Below the pieces are notes generated by a model. That model searched no databases and had not been told where the DNA came from. It saw only the letters and a program-made list of their open reading frames with translations. This document shows, piece after piece, positions 24,722 to 31,751 of a DNA stretch of 64,000 nt (positions are counted from its first letter, which is position 1; every line of letters starts with the position of its first letter). The stretch is taken from NCBI GenBank assembly GCA_029309925.1, contig JARKND010000001.1, positions 744,001 to 808,000 of the forward strand, in the 5' to 3' direction. The position numbers and the translations under genes are program-made. The stretch is from Fulvivirgaceae bacterium JP3-4. GTDB lineage: Bacteria > Bacteroidota > Bacteroidia > Cytophagales > Cyclobacteriaceae.

Positions 24722-25408
24722 ATGATAAAACTACGCGATATCGATAAGTATATCGACTCACGCTTTCAAAGAACTTTCATCCTTAAGGGCGTTAACCTGG
24801 ATGTTCAGCAAGGCGAATTCCTGACAATTATGGGCCCATCCGGAGCAGGAAAGTCTACGCTCATGAACATCATTGGAATGCTTGACGAGCCTTCTGCAGG
24901 TGAATACTATTTCTTTGACGAGCCGGTTCACAAAATGAAGGAAAAGCAGAAATCGGACATGCACAAAAACTACATCGGTTTCATTTTTCAGGCCTACCAC
25001 CTGATCGATGAGTTAACGGTGTATGAAAATATTGAAACGCCATTGCTCTATAAAGGCGTGAGTGGAGCACAACGCAAAAGCATGGTGGCAGAAATGCTCG
25101 ACCGCTTCAACATGGTAGCGAAGAAAGACCTTTTTCCTGAGCAGCTCAGCGGTGGTCAGCAACAGCTTGTTGGTATTGCGCGCGCCATTGTTGGTCAGCC
25201 CAAACTCTTGCTTGCTGATGAGCCTACCGGAAACCTGCATTCAGATCAGGGAAAACAGATCATGGAGATCTTCAAGAAGCTGAATGACGAAGGCATCACC
25301 ATCATTCAGGTGACACATTCGGAAGAAAATGCACGTTACGGCAAACGCATCATCAAAGTGGCCGATGGTGCTGTAGTAGAAGATAATCTTGTTTTAGAAA
25401 GAGTTTAA
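24722..25408 (+). CDS. ABC transporter ATP-binding protein (MacB/LolD-type)
   Basis: 228-aa ATPase: Walker A IMGPSGAGKSTLMN (about 38-51), Q-loop IFQAYHLIDELT, signature LSGGQQQLVGIARA, Walker B LLLADEPTGNL and H-loop QVTHSEENA. It belongs to the class that drives FtsX/MacB-fold permeases, often exporting peptides, lipids or drugs. The TolC gene follows after 2 bp, but no membrane-fusion protein or permease is adjacent, so it must pair with partners encoded elsewhere. Regulation by a sigma-54 activator is suggested by upstream sites. Confidence 0.92.
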   Translation: MIKLRDIDKYIDSRFQRTFILKGVNLDVQQGEFLTIMGPSGAGKSTLMNIIGMLDEPSAGEYYFFDEPVHKMKEKQKSDMHKNYIGFIFQAYHLIDELTVYENIETPLLYKGVSGAQRKSMVAEMLDRFNMVAKKDLFPEQLSGGQQQLVGIARAIVGQPKLLLADEPTGNLHSDQGKQIMEIFKKLNDEGITIIQVTHSEENARYGKRIIKVADGAVVEDNLVLERV

Positions 25409-25410
25409 AA

Positions 25411-26775
25411 ATGAAACATATCGTTCTGTCATTTTTTATGGCTGCACTGGCATGCACAGCCGGAGCGCAGCAACAACAAGCTGATTCAGTTCTCACGTTC
25501 AAAGAGGCGATCGATGTTGCGTTGAAAAACAATGCAACACTCATTCAGCAGAAGAATAACCTCAACCTCAGCCAGGTTAATCGCACGTTCCGCGCAGGGC
25601 AACTTGGTCCGCAGGCGCAGATCAGCGGAAGTGCCGGAAGGTCGAATGGTAACAACTGGATCCAGCAGGAAGGCCGCGTGGTGAATGCCACCGTGGATGC
25701 GGCATCTGCAACGCTGCAGGTGAGTATGCCAATATTTGGCGGACTATCCGGAATTAACACATTGCGGCAGGCCAACAGCCAGCTGGATGCGCAAATGGCA
25801 TTTGTAAAACGCACTACCCAGGATGTTATCAACTCCGTTGCCACGCAGTACCTGCAGGTGCTGCTCGACCAGGAGCTTCTCAAGATCGCGCAGGAAAACG
25901 TAGCACTTCAGACAGCGATGTTCCGCCAGGTGAAGGCGCAGGTTGAACTTGGCGCCCGTTCACCGGTTGACGAATTCAACCAGCAGGCGCAGGTAAGTAA
26001 CGCTGAACTTCGCGTGGTGCAGGCAGAACTTGCTTTGATTAACGATAAGGCTACTCTGTTTCAAACGTTGATGTTTGATCCGACCTACAATGTAAGGATC
26101 ACAGAGCCATCATGGGACGTAAATGCGATTACGCTTGACAATCTCAGCCTGAGCGAACTGGTGTCTACGGCACTGGCTAACCGTGCGGACCTCAGACAGG
26201 CCGAATACACCGAACGCGCTTCCAAATTTGCCATGCAGTCAGCCAAAGGTAACTACCTTCCAAGCCTCACTGCGTTCTATCAGAATGGCTCTGCATGGAA
26301 CTTACAGAAAGGAACGCCCCGCGATTCAACGTACCGGAATTTTAACGACCAGTTCTTCACCGACAACAGACGCAATTACCTCGGTGTCGGCCTGACAATT
26401 CCGCTGTTCAGTGGTTTCCAGAACCGGGCTTTTTACTATCAGTCGAAGGTGCAGTTTCAGAACAACCAGGCGCTCACAAAAACCCGCGAGATCCTCGTGA
26501 AGGGTGACGTTGTGCGGGCGTACGAAAATTTTGAAAGTGTCAAGAAGGCATATTCAGCTGGCATGATCGGGCTTGAGGCCTCCCAGATGGCTTATAACCT
26601 GGAGCAGGAGAGATTCAACCTGGGCATCACAAGCTTCGTGGATTTTGCCAACGCAAACCGAACTTTCATCCAGGCGCAGACAGACATGGCGCAGGCGAAA
26701 TACCGTTTCCTTTTCCAGAAAGTAATGCTGGATTATGCGGTTGGTACGCTTAAGCCGGAAGACCTGCCGGAATAA
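25411..26775 (+). CDS. TolC-family outer-membrane efflux protein
   Basis: 454 aa. Signal peptide MKHIVLSFFMAALACTAGAQ, then two TolC repeats with long alpha-helical coiled coils (ADSVLTFKEAIDVALKNNATLIQQKNNLNLSQ; LSELVSTALANRADLRQAEYTERASKFAMQSAKGNYLPSL). It forms the trimeric exit duct for a tripartite exporter, here presumably with the ATPase 2 bp upstream. Length is normal. Two copies of an intrinsic terminator follow. Confidence 0.93.
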   Translation: MKHIVLSFFMAALACTAGAQQQQADSVLTFKEAIDVALKNNATLIQQKNNLNLSQVNRTFRAGQLGPQAQISGSAGRSNGNNWIQQEGRVVNATVDAASATLQVSMPIFGGLSGINTLRQANSQLDAQMAFVKRTTQDVINSVATQYLQVLLDQELLKIAQENVALQTAMFRQVKAQVELGARSPVDEFNQQAQVSNAELRVVQAELALINDKATLFQTLMFDPTYNVRITEPSWDVNAITLDNLSLSELVSTALANRADLRQAEYTERASKFAMQSAKGNYLPSLTAFYQNGSAWNLQKGTPRDSTYRNFNDQFFTDNRRNYLGVGLTIPLFSGFQNRAFYYQSKVQFQNNQALTKTREILVKGDVVRAYENFESVKKAYSAGMIGLEASQMAYNLEQERFNLGITSFVDFANANRTFIQAQTDMAQAKYRFLFQKVMLDYAVGTLKPEDLPE

Positions 26776-26806
26776 TGACCAATAAACAATAATCAAATCT
26801 CAAATA

Positions 26807-26842
26807 GAGGCGTATACGTTCGGAGTGTACGTCTCTTTTTTT
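26807..26842 (+). terminator. Intrinsic terminator after tolC, copy 1
   Basis: Stem GAGGCGTATAC / GTGTACGTCTC with loop GTTCGGA, followed by seven T. It lies 31 bp after the tolC stop. Confidence 0.8.
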
Positions 26843-26937
26843 GTTGACACACAAGGGGAAAGAGGTTTGTGTGGTAGTAGCAGATTGGAAAAGTTGTTCG
26901 GATAAATGATCAAAAAGCAATAATCAAATCTTAAATA

Positions 26938-26975
26938 GAGGCGTATACGTTCGAAGTGTACGCCTCTTTTTTTTT
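26938..26975 (+). terminator. Intrinsic terminator, copy 2 of the same unit
   Basis: Stem GAGGCGTATAC / GTGTACGCCTC, loop GTTCGAA, then nine T. Nearly identical to the hairpin at 26807, including the CAAATCT(C/T)AAATA flank. Confidence 0.75.
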
Positions 26976-26989
26976 GCCGTCCGCGTGAG

Positions 26990-27113
26990 CGGCAGGAGCG
27001 GCACCCCGCACCCCGATAGCATTTGCGGTGGCCTGCGCGCATCGGGGGAGGAGTATAGCGGATGACGCGACCCCGACTGCGGGGCTTGCGTGATGGCGGT
27101 CGGGGGCACGCCC
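26990..27113 (-). repeat. GCGTGCCCCCGATCGCC element, inverted copy D
   Basis: On the minus strand it starts GGGCGTGCCCCCGACCGCCA, continues with CGCAAGCCCCGCAGTCGGGG and CGCGCGCAGG blocks, and ends in GGTGCCGCTCC. More diverged than copies A and C and inserted within the ACCAATA field. Confidence 0.6.
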
Positions 27114-27428
27114 AATGAATGAAAGCGCCAATAACCAATGACCAAATTCCAAACAAAAGCACCAATAACCAATGACCAAATTCCAAATTGAGGTGTGTAC
27201 GTTCAAAGTACTCGTCATTTGTTTTGAAGTGGTCCCGTCCTAGGAGAATATGTTCAACGTATACGTGTATGTTTGAGATTTGGTGCTTGGTTATTGGTGA
27301 TTAAATGCGAAGGGATACAGTTTCAACCACACGCCCCTATTTGATATCTGGTGCTTGGTTATTGGTTATTGACCAATGCCGCGTCCCTGTTCGCTACAAT
27401 GGAAGTTCACTACGACTTTCACGTCAAT

Positions 27429-27460
27429 TTTGGCTAAATCCCAGATTCTCATTACCTTTG
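27429..27460 (+). promoter_or_regulatory. rpsA promoter, TTTG-N20-TACCTTTG
   Basis: TTTG at 27429-27432 and TACCTTTG at 27453-27460 with a 20-bp spacer match the Bacteroidota housekeeping consensus. Predicted start near 27467, leaving a ~100-nt leader before rpsA. Confidence 0.6.
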
Positions 27461-27467
27461 CAGCCCT

Positions 27468-27501
27468 GCTCGAACGAGTGGGACTCTTTCAAACGAAAGA
27501 G
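27468..27501 (+). promoter_or_regulatory. rpsA leader hairpins
   Basis: Two small stems lie in the leader: CTCG-AA-CGAG (from 27468) and CTCTTTC-AAAC-GAAAGAG (27484-27501). They may bind S1 itself or control decay; autogenous control of rpsA is known in enterobacteria, here it is inference. Confidence 0.4.
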
Positions 27502-27569
27502 GGCATGTAAAACCAAATTTGCATCGGCAAGCCCGGCCGCTGCATGTAATTCAGGGCGAATTTCATTTT

Positions 27570-29576
27570 ATGGCTAAAGCACCACAAAAAGGTCCTGAAC
27601 AGAGACCTAGAAAAGCTGCAGGTTCTTCTTCCGCAGCTCCGGCAAGCAAATCAAAAGGACCAAAGTCGTCAGACAACGAAGACGAAGATCCAATCGAAGC
27701 TGCTAAAAGACGCAAGCGCGAAGAAGAAGAAATTGCGACTGAAGCAATTCCTGTAACCGAACTGAGAAAGAGCCTTTATGCAGTTCAGGTACCTGGCGAA
27801 TTCGACTGGGATGCCTTCGAAAGCAAAGGCTTCGGAGAAGGTTATTCGAAAGACAAGCGCAATGAGATGCAGAACATGTACTCAGGCACAGTGACCACCG
27901 TTGATTCAGGTGAAGTTGTGAGCGGTACAGTAGTAGGAATCAATGATCGCGATGTTATCCTGAACATTGGTTTCAAGTCTGACGGTCTTGTGCCGTTGGC
28001 AGAATTCAAGGACATGCCTAATCTTAAGATTGGCGATATCGTTGACCTCTTCATCGAAGAGCGTGAAGACAAGATGGGTCAGCTTATCCTCAGCCGCAGA
28101 AAAGCGAAACTTGTAAAAGGCTGGGAGTATGTCCAGAAAGCACTCGACAAAGATGAAGTCATCGAAGGTTTTGTTAAGCGCAGAACAAAAGGTGGTCTTA
28201 TCGTTGACGTATTTGGCATCGAAGCTTTCTTGCCAGGTTCACAGATCGATGTGAAGCCTATCAGGGATTTCGACATCTACGTAAATAAATCTATCGAAGT
28301 AAAAGTTGTGAAGATCAACTACACAAATGACAACGTAGTTGTATCGCACAAAGTCCTCATCGAGAAAGATCTCGAGCAGCAGAAGGCAGCTATCCTTACT
28401 AACCTTGAGAAAGGTCAGGTACTGGAAGGCGTTATCAAGAACATGACCAACTTCGGTGTATTCATCGATCTTGGTGGTGTTGATGGTCTTCTCCACATCA
28501 CAGATATTTCATGGGGTCGTATCAACCATCCTGAAGAAGTTCTCAAGCTTGATCAGACCGTTAAGGTCGTTGTGCTTGACTTCGATGGTGACAAGAAGAG
28601 AATTTCACTTGGTATGAAGCAGTTAACGCCTCATCCTTGGGATTCATTGCCACAGGATATCCAGGTTGGCTCTAAAGTAAAAGGTAAGATCGTTAACGTT
28701 GCTGACTACGGAGCATTCCTCGAGCTTCAGTCAGGCGTTGAAGGTCTGATCCACGTAAGTGAAATGAGCTGGTCACAGCACCTGCGTAACCCTCAGGACT
28801 TCCTGAAAGTGGGTGACGAAGTTGAAGCTGTTGTTTTGACACTCGATCGCGAAGAGCGCAAGATGTCACTCGGTATCAAACAACTTACCGAAGATCCCTG
28901 GACACGTCAGGACGTTCTCAGCAAGTATGCTGTTGGAACGAAGCACAAAGGAATCGTTCGTAACCTTACTAACTTCGGTCTCTTCATCGAGCTTGAAGAA
29001 GGTATCGATGGTCTCGTGCACGTATCTGACCTCAGCTGGACCAAGAAGATCAAGCATCCTTCAGAATTTGTGAAGGTTGGTGATACAATGGAAGTTCAGG
29101 TTCTTGAACTTGATGCAGCAAACAGAAGACTGGCCCTCAGCCACAAGCACCTCGAAGAAAATCCTTGGGATACATTCGAGACTGTGTTCACAGTGGGTTC
29201 AGTTCAGAAAGGAACTGTTATCAGCAAGAACGACAAAGGTGCAGTACTTGAACTTCAGTACGGTATTGAAGGCTTCGTAAATGCAAAGAATCTTCAGAAA
29301 GAAGACGGTGGCAAAATCGAAGTTGGTGATACACTTGATTTCAAAGTGCTCGAGTTCTCTAAGGACGACAGAAGAATTGTATTGTCACACAAAGCGATGT
29401 GGTCAGTTGAAGAAGAAGTTGCCGCAGCGAAAGCTGGTGCAGCGAAGAAAAGCGCTCCTTCAAAAGGCAAGACCATCCAGAACATCAACCAGGCTACTGA
29501 GAAATCAACGCTTGGCGACCTTGATGCACTTGCTGCATTGAGAGACAAGATGAGTGGTGGTGAGAAGTCTGAATAA
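27570..29576 (+). CDS. rpsA: 30S ribosomal protein S1
   Basis: 668 aa from ATG 27570 (MAKAPQKGPEQRPRKAAG). A charged, disordered N-terminus of ~70 residues (SSSAAPASKSKGPKSSDNED) precedes six S1 RNA-binding motifs at about residues 110-180, 195-262, 283-353, 365-438, 455-527 and 540-612 (for example GVIKNMTNFGVFIDLGGVDG, GIVRNLTNFGLFIELEEGID). Longer than the ~557-aa E. coli protein because of both tails, as usual in Bacteroidota, which rely little on Shine-Dalgarno pairing. A strong terminator follows. Confidence 0.96.
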   Translation: MAKAPQKGPEQRPRKAAGSSSAAPASKSKGPKSSDNEDEDPIEAAKRRKREEEEIATEAIPVTELRKSLYAVQVPGEFDWDAFESKGFGEGYSKDKRNEMQNMYSGTVTTVDSGEVVSGTVVGINDRDVILNIGFKSDGLVPLAEFKDMPNLKIGDIVDLFIEEREDKMGQLILSRRKAKLVKGWEYVQKALDKDEVIEGFVKRRTKGGLIVDVFGIEAFLPGSQIDVKPIRDFDIYVNKSIEVKVVKINYTNDNVVVSHKVLIEKDLEQQKAAILTNLEKGQVLEGVIKNMTNFGVFIDLGGVDGLLHITDISWGRINHPEEVLKLDQTVKVVVLDFDGDKKRISLGMKQLTPHPWDSLPQDIQVGSKVKGKIVNVADYGAFLELQSGVEGLIHVSEMSWSQHLRNPQDFLKVGDEVEAVVLTLDREERKMSLGIKQLTEDPWTRQDVLSKYAVGTKHKGIVRNLTNFGLFIELEEGIDGLVHVSDLSWTKKIKHPSEFVKVGDTMEVQVLELDAANRRLALSHKHLEENPWDTFETVFTVGSVQKGTVISKNDKGAVLELQYGIEGFVNAKNLQKEDGGKIEVGDTLDFKVLEFSKDDRRIVLSHKAMWSVEEEVAAAKAGAAKKSAPSKGKTIQNINQATEKSTLGDLDALAALRDKMSGGEKSE

Positions 29577-29598
29577 TTAGCGTAAGTTTTATATGAAA

Positions 29599-29628
29599 GA
29601 GGCGGTCGAAAGGTCGCCTCTTTTTTTT
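29599..29628 (+). terminator. Intrinsic terminator of rpsA
   Basis: AGAGGCG-GTCGAAAGGT-CGCCTCT stem followed by eight T, 22 bp after the stop codon. Confidence 0.9.
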
Positions 29629-29644
29629 GTGAGTACTTTTTTGG

Positions 29645-29697
29645 GGTGATGGGGGAAGGGTAATGGGTGATGGGTGATGGGTAATGGCTAGGGGTGT
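29645..29697 (+). repeat. GGGTRAT iterated-word tract
   Basis: GGGTGATGGGGGAAGGGTAA followed by TGGGTGATGGGTGATGGGTA: six near-iterations of a 7-nt word. No complementary arm nearby, so this may be half of a former palindrome. Confidence 0.6.
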
Positions 29698-29743
29698 TTT
29701 TGGTGAGATGTCTCTGCGAAGACTGTTAAAGTCTGGACAGAAA

Positions 29744-30041
29744 AGAAAGTAGCACCAGTTCCTGGCCATCCCGATTTTATCGGGATGAGGGAAGGACCCT
29801 TGTGTTAACTAAGGAAAGTGAAAAAGTTTGACGAGCTTGGTAGACTATCGGTGATTTGCGAAGCCGAATAGTTGATGGCGGTTTTTAAACTTCCCTAGCT
29901 CGAACCTCCATTCCTTTTGAATGTTCATTGATTGAGATTTGCCTCTGGATTGGGATCAACGTCTGCAGAGCGGGTGCAAACTTGAGCGGGGTCCTTCGCT
30001 CATCCCGCTGAAGCGGGATGGCTCAGGAACAAGTGCTTTCT
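29744..30041. mobile_element. ~300-bp structured palindromic element (MITE-like or structured RNA)
   Basis: Ends are ~53-bp inverted repeats, each with its own hairpin: left AGTAGCACCAGTTCCTGGCC, CATCCCG-ATTTTAT-CGGGATG, GGAAGGACCC; right is the complement with CATCCCGCTGAAGCGGGATG and GGGGTCCTTC. Inside, CGAGCTTGG (29838 region) pairs with CCCTAGCTCG and GACTATCGG with CCGAATAGTT. No ORF and no clear target duplication. Identity unknown. Confidence 0.6.
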
Positions 30042-30065
30042 ATTAAGGAAGCTTACAAGTAAGTT

Positions 30066-30989
30066 TTAGGCTGCTTCCTTCTTCTTCCGCAACGCCTTCA
30101 ACTTATTCAAATACTCCACCGACTTCGGTTTGTACTCGCCAGTAGCATGCACGTTGTGCGCTTTCTGTTTATAGAAATATTGGAACAATCGCGTCAGCTC
30201 TTTTACGATGCGAGTGATCATCGCAAAAAATAAACTTCCATCTTTTGCCAATGTTCTCGGTAGCGTCCAAACACGAATGGATCGATCGCGAACCTGATCT
30301 ATTTTGCCCATTTCACGAAGAAGGAAACACAATCTTCCGTCTTCACCGCGCACCGGGGTTTTCACGAAACCTGCTTTCAAGCCCAGGTCTTTCACATATC
30401 CCATGCTCATCCCGACTGCATTCACACAAGGTCGCTTCACGTGACGCACTTCGGCAATGCCATCGTGAAGAAATTCATAGATGGCCAGTTTCCATCTCGG
30501 CATCTCACGTGTGCCGAGAAACGAGTAGCGACCATACACCAACGCTACATTTTTTTTCTCTAATGCTTTCACCATTTTCTGAATCCAGTTCTGTGGATAG
30601 AAGCAGTCAGCGTCTGCCATCAAAATATATTTTCCCTGTGCATTCTCTTGCCCAATTTGTCTGGCCGGTCCACAGCCTTTGATGGGCTGAAAGATAGATT
30701 TCACATTTGGAAGTTGGTCCAATGCCTCCTGCGTTCTGTCGGTTGAATTGTTGTTGACAACAATAATCTCGAAGGGAAATGTCGTCCTGCTTTTCGACAG
30801 TGAGTCAAGTGTCCGCACGATGTTCACCTCTTCATTCCACGCTGGTATCACAACGCTCACGACCGGAGTCGCAGTCTGTTTTGACAATCGTGCGTTAATC
30901 CGATCAAATATTTCGACAGGAATTTCATCGAGCGATTTGCATTGAAGCAGCCGCGTCTCGATCCAGGATGGATTTTTCAGAAGGGACAT
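30066..30989 (-). CDS. Glycosyltransferase family 2
   Basis: 307 aa from ATG 30989 (MSLLKNPSWIETRLLQ); the further upstream in-frame sequence is repeat. GT-A fold: VVSVVIPAWNEEVNIVRTLDSL (about 43-64), VVNNNSTDRTQEAL, metal motif MADADCFYP and PVRGEDGRLCFLLREMG with the ED catalytic pair. Inverting transferase using a nucleotide sugar; acceptor unknown. No transmembrane helices, so probably a peripheral cytoplasmic enzyme. It stands apart from a polysaccharide cluster, with tRNA-Cys and a GT61 gene on the other strand. Confidence 0.9.
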   Translation of the reverse strand: MSLLKNPSWIETRLLQCKSLDEIPVEIFDRINARLSKQTATPVVSVVIPAWNEEVNIVRTLDSLSKSRTTFPFEIIVVNNNSTDRTQEALDQLPNVKSIFQPIKGCGPARQIGQENAQGKYILMADADCFYPQNWIQKMVKALEKKNVALVYGRYSFLGTREMPRWKLAIYEFLHDGIAEVRHVKRPCVNAVGMSMGYVKDLGLKAGFVKTPVRGEDGRLCFLLREMGKIDQVRDRSIRVWTLPRTLAKDGSLFFAMITRIVKELTRLFQYFYKQKAHNVHATGEYKPKSVEYLNKLKALRKKKEAA

Positions 30990-31023
30990 AAAGGGAAGTT
31001 TAGTCTTAGGTGGACTAAACGTG

Positions 31024-31172
31024 TACCCAGGAAAGCACCAATAATCAATAACCAAAATCCAAATGAGGGTACATTACGTTTGTAAATTCCCCTCCGAAAA
31101 AGATCCAAAAGCCAAAATCCAAAAAGCAAGGACAATAATTGCCGTTTTGGAATTTGGGATTTGGTTATTGGA
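31024..31172. repeat. Palindrome of ACCAATA/CCAAAATCC words
   Basis: Left arm from 31025 (GCACCAATAATCAATAACCA, AAATCCAAATG) is complementary to right arm 31144-31172 (TTTGGGATTTGGTTATTGG). A second internal pair is CCAAAATCCAAAAAGC / CCGTTTTGGAATTTGG. It lies upstream of the GT2 gene and shares its word with the field before rpsA. Confidence 0.65.
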
Positions 31173-31277
31173 ATTTCATCCATGGGATAAATTGAGAATA
31201 TGAGATTATTCTCGGTTAAACGCCAAAATGACGTTGTAAAACTCTCCAAAATGTATAGTTTTGCGGGTTCATTATTG

Positions 31278-31348
31278 GGTCCCGTGGCCGAGCGGCTAGG
31301 CAGAGCTCTGCAAAAGCTTCCACAGCGGTTCGAATCCGCTCGGGACCT
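31278..31348 (+). tRNA. tRNA-Cys (GCA)
   Basis: 71-nt cloverleaf: acceptor GGTCCCG / CGGGACC with discriminator T, D-arm GCCGAGCGGCTAGGC, anticodon stem GAGCT/AGCTT with loop CTGCAAA (anticodon GCA), T-arm AGCGG-TTCGAAT-CCGCT. CCA is not encoded (TCA follows). A terminator follows after 3 nt. Confidence 0.95.
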
Positions 31349-31351
31349 CAG

Positions 31352-31388
31352 AAAAAGATCAGCCCCTAAAAGGCTGATCTTTTGTTTT
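31352..31388 (+). terminator. Terminator of tRNA-Cys
   Basis: AAAAGATCAGCC-CCTAAAA-GGCTGATCTTTT followed by GTTTTT: a perfect 12-bp stem including A/T flanks. Confidence 0.88.
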
Positions 31389-31394
31389 TAAGAG

Positions 31395-31500
31395 CTACAG
31401 CGGGTCGAAGTCGAGGGCATGTGCGCATGCCTGCGCGGACGAGTAATCCGCTCGCGAACTCGAAACGGGTCAACTCTTAAAAGGGTTGACCTTTTTAATT
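31395..31500 (+). pseudogene. Decayed tRNA 3' end plus terminator, downstream of tRNA-Cys
   Basis: GTAATCCGCTCGCGAACTCG at 31444-31463 parallels the tRNA-Cys 3' half CGAATCCGCTCGGGACCTCA, and it is followed by a second terminator of the same design (GGGTCAACTCTTAAAAGGGT, TGACCTTTTTAA, 31468-31500). The 5' half does not fold as a tRNA. It reads as a duplicated, degenerate tRNA-plus-terminator or an old integration scar. Confidence 0.45.
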
Positions 31501-31751
31501 TCCAGGGGTGTCAATATCTTCAACTCGGAGCCTGTGCCGGGAGGCCAGGATTGTCTTGCCATGCATCAATTTTTCAGCTAGCGTTGCCAGGGTCGAAAGC
31601 AACATTGCGATCACCGCCCTTTTGTCCTCCCTCATTCCACTTTCACTTTTTCCTCCCAATTTCCAATGACCAATGACTAGTTACCAGTGACTGTTGCACG
31701 ATGGACGCGCGTCTGACATCGAACCGGCATTATATTTTTACCATATGAGGG
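31501..31751. other. Non-coding gap before the GT61 gene
   Basis: No ORF I can support. Near 31655 there is a short ACCAATGA-type word tract (TTCCAATGACCAATGACTAG, TTACCAGTGACTG). A TATATTTTTACC stretch (31732) just before the GT61 start may serve as its promoter. Confidence 0.5.

Larger units (their letters stand above)
26776..27376. repeat. Composite repeat field: ACCAATA words plus duplicated terminator, before rpsA
   Basis: Units combine an ACCAATAACCAAATYTCAAA word block with a GAGGCGTATACGTTC...GTGTACGCCTC hairpin and T-run (26777-26842; 26908-26975; degenerate 27124-27208). Inverted word blocks GTGCTTGGTTATTGGT lie at 27284 and 27348. A GCGTGCCCCCGATCGCC element is embedded in inverse orientation. 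No ORF of substance is seen in these 600 bp. Confidence 0.75.

Noticed and set aside
29744-30041. Insertion sequence
   Set aside because: Inverted ends are present but there is no transposase ORF and no clear target duplication, so I list it only as a MITE-like or structured element.
31395-31467. Second functional tRNA after tRNA-Cys
   Set aside because: Only the 3' half resembles a tRNA; no acceptor, D-arm or anticodon stem folds.
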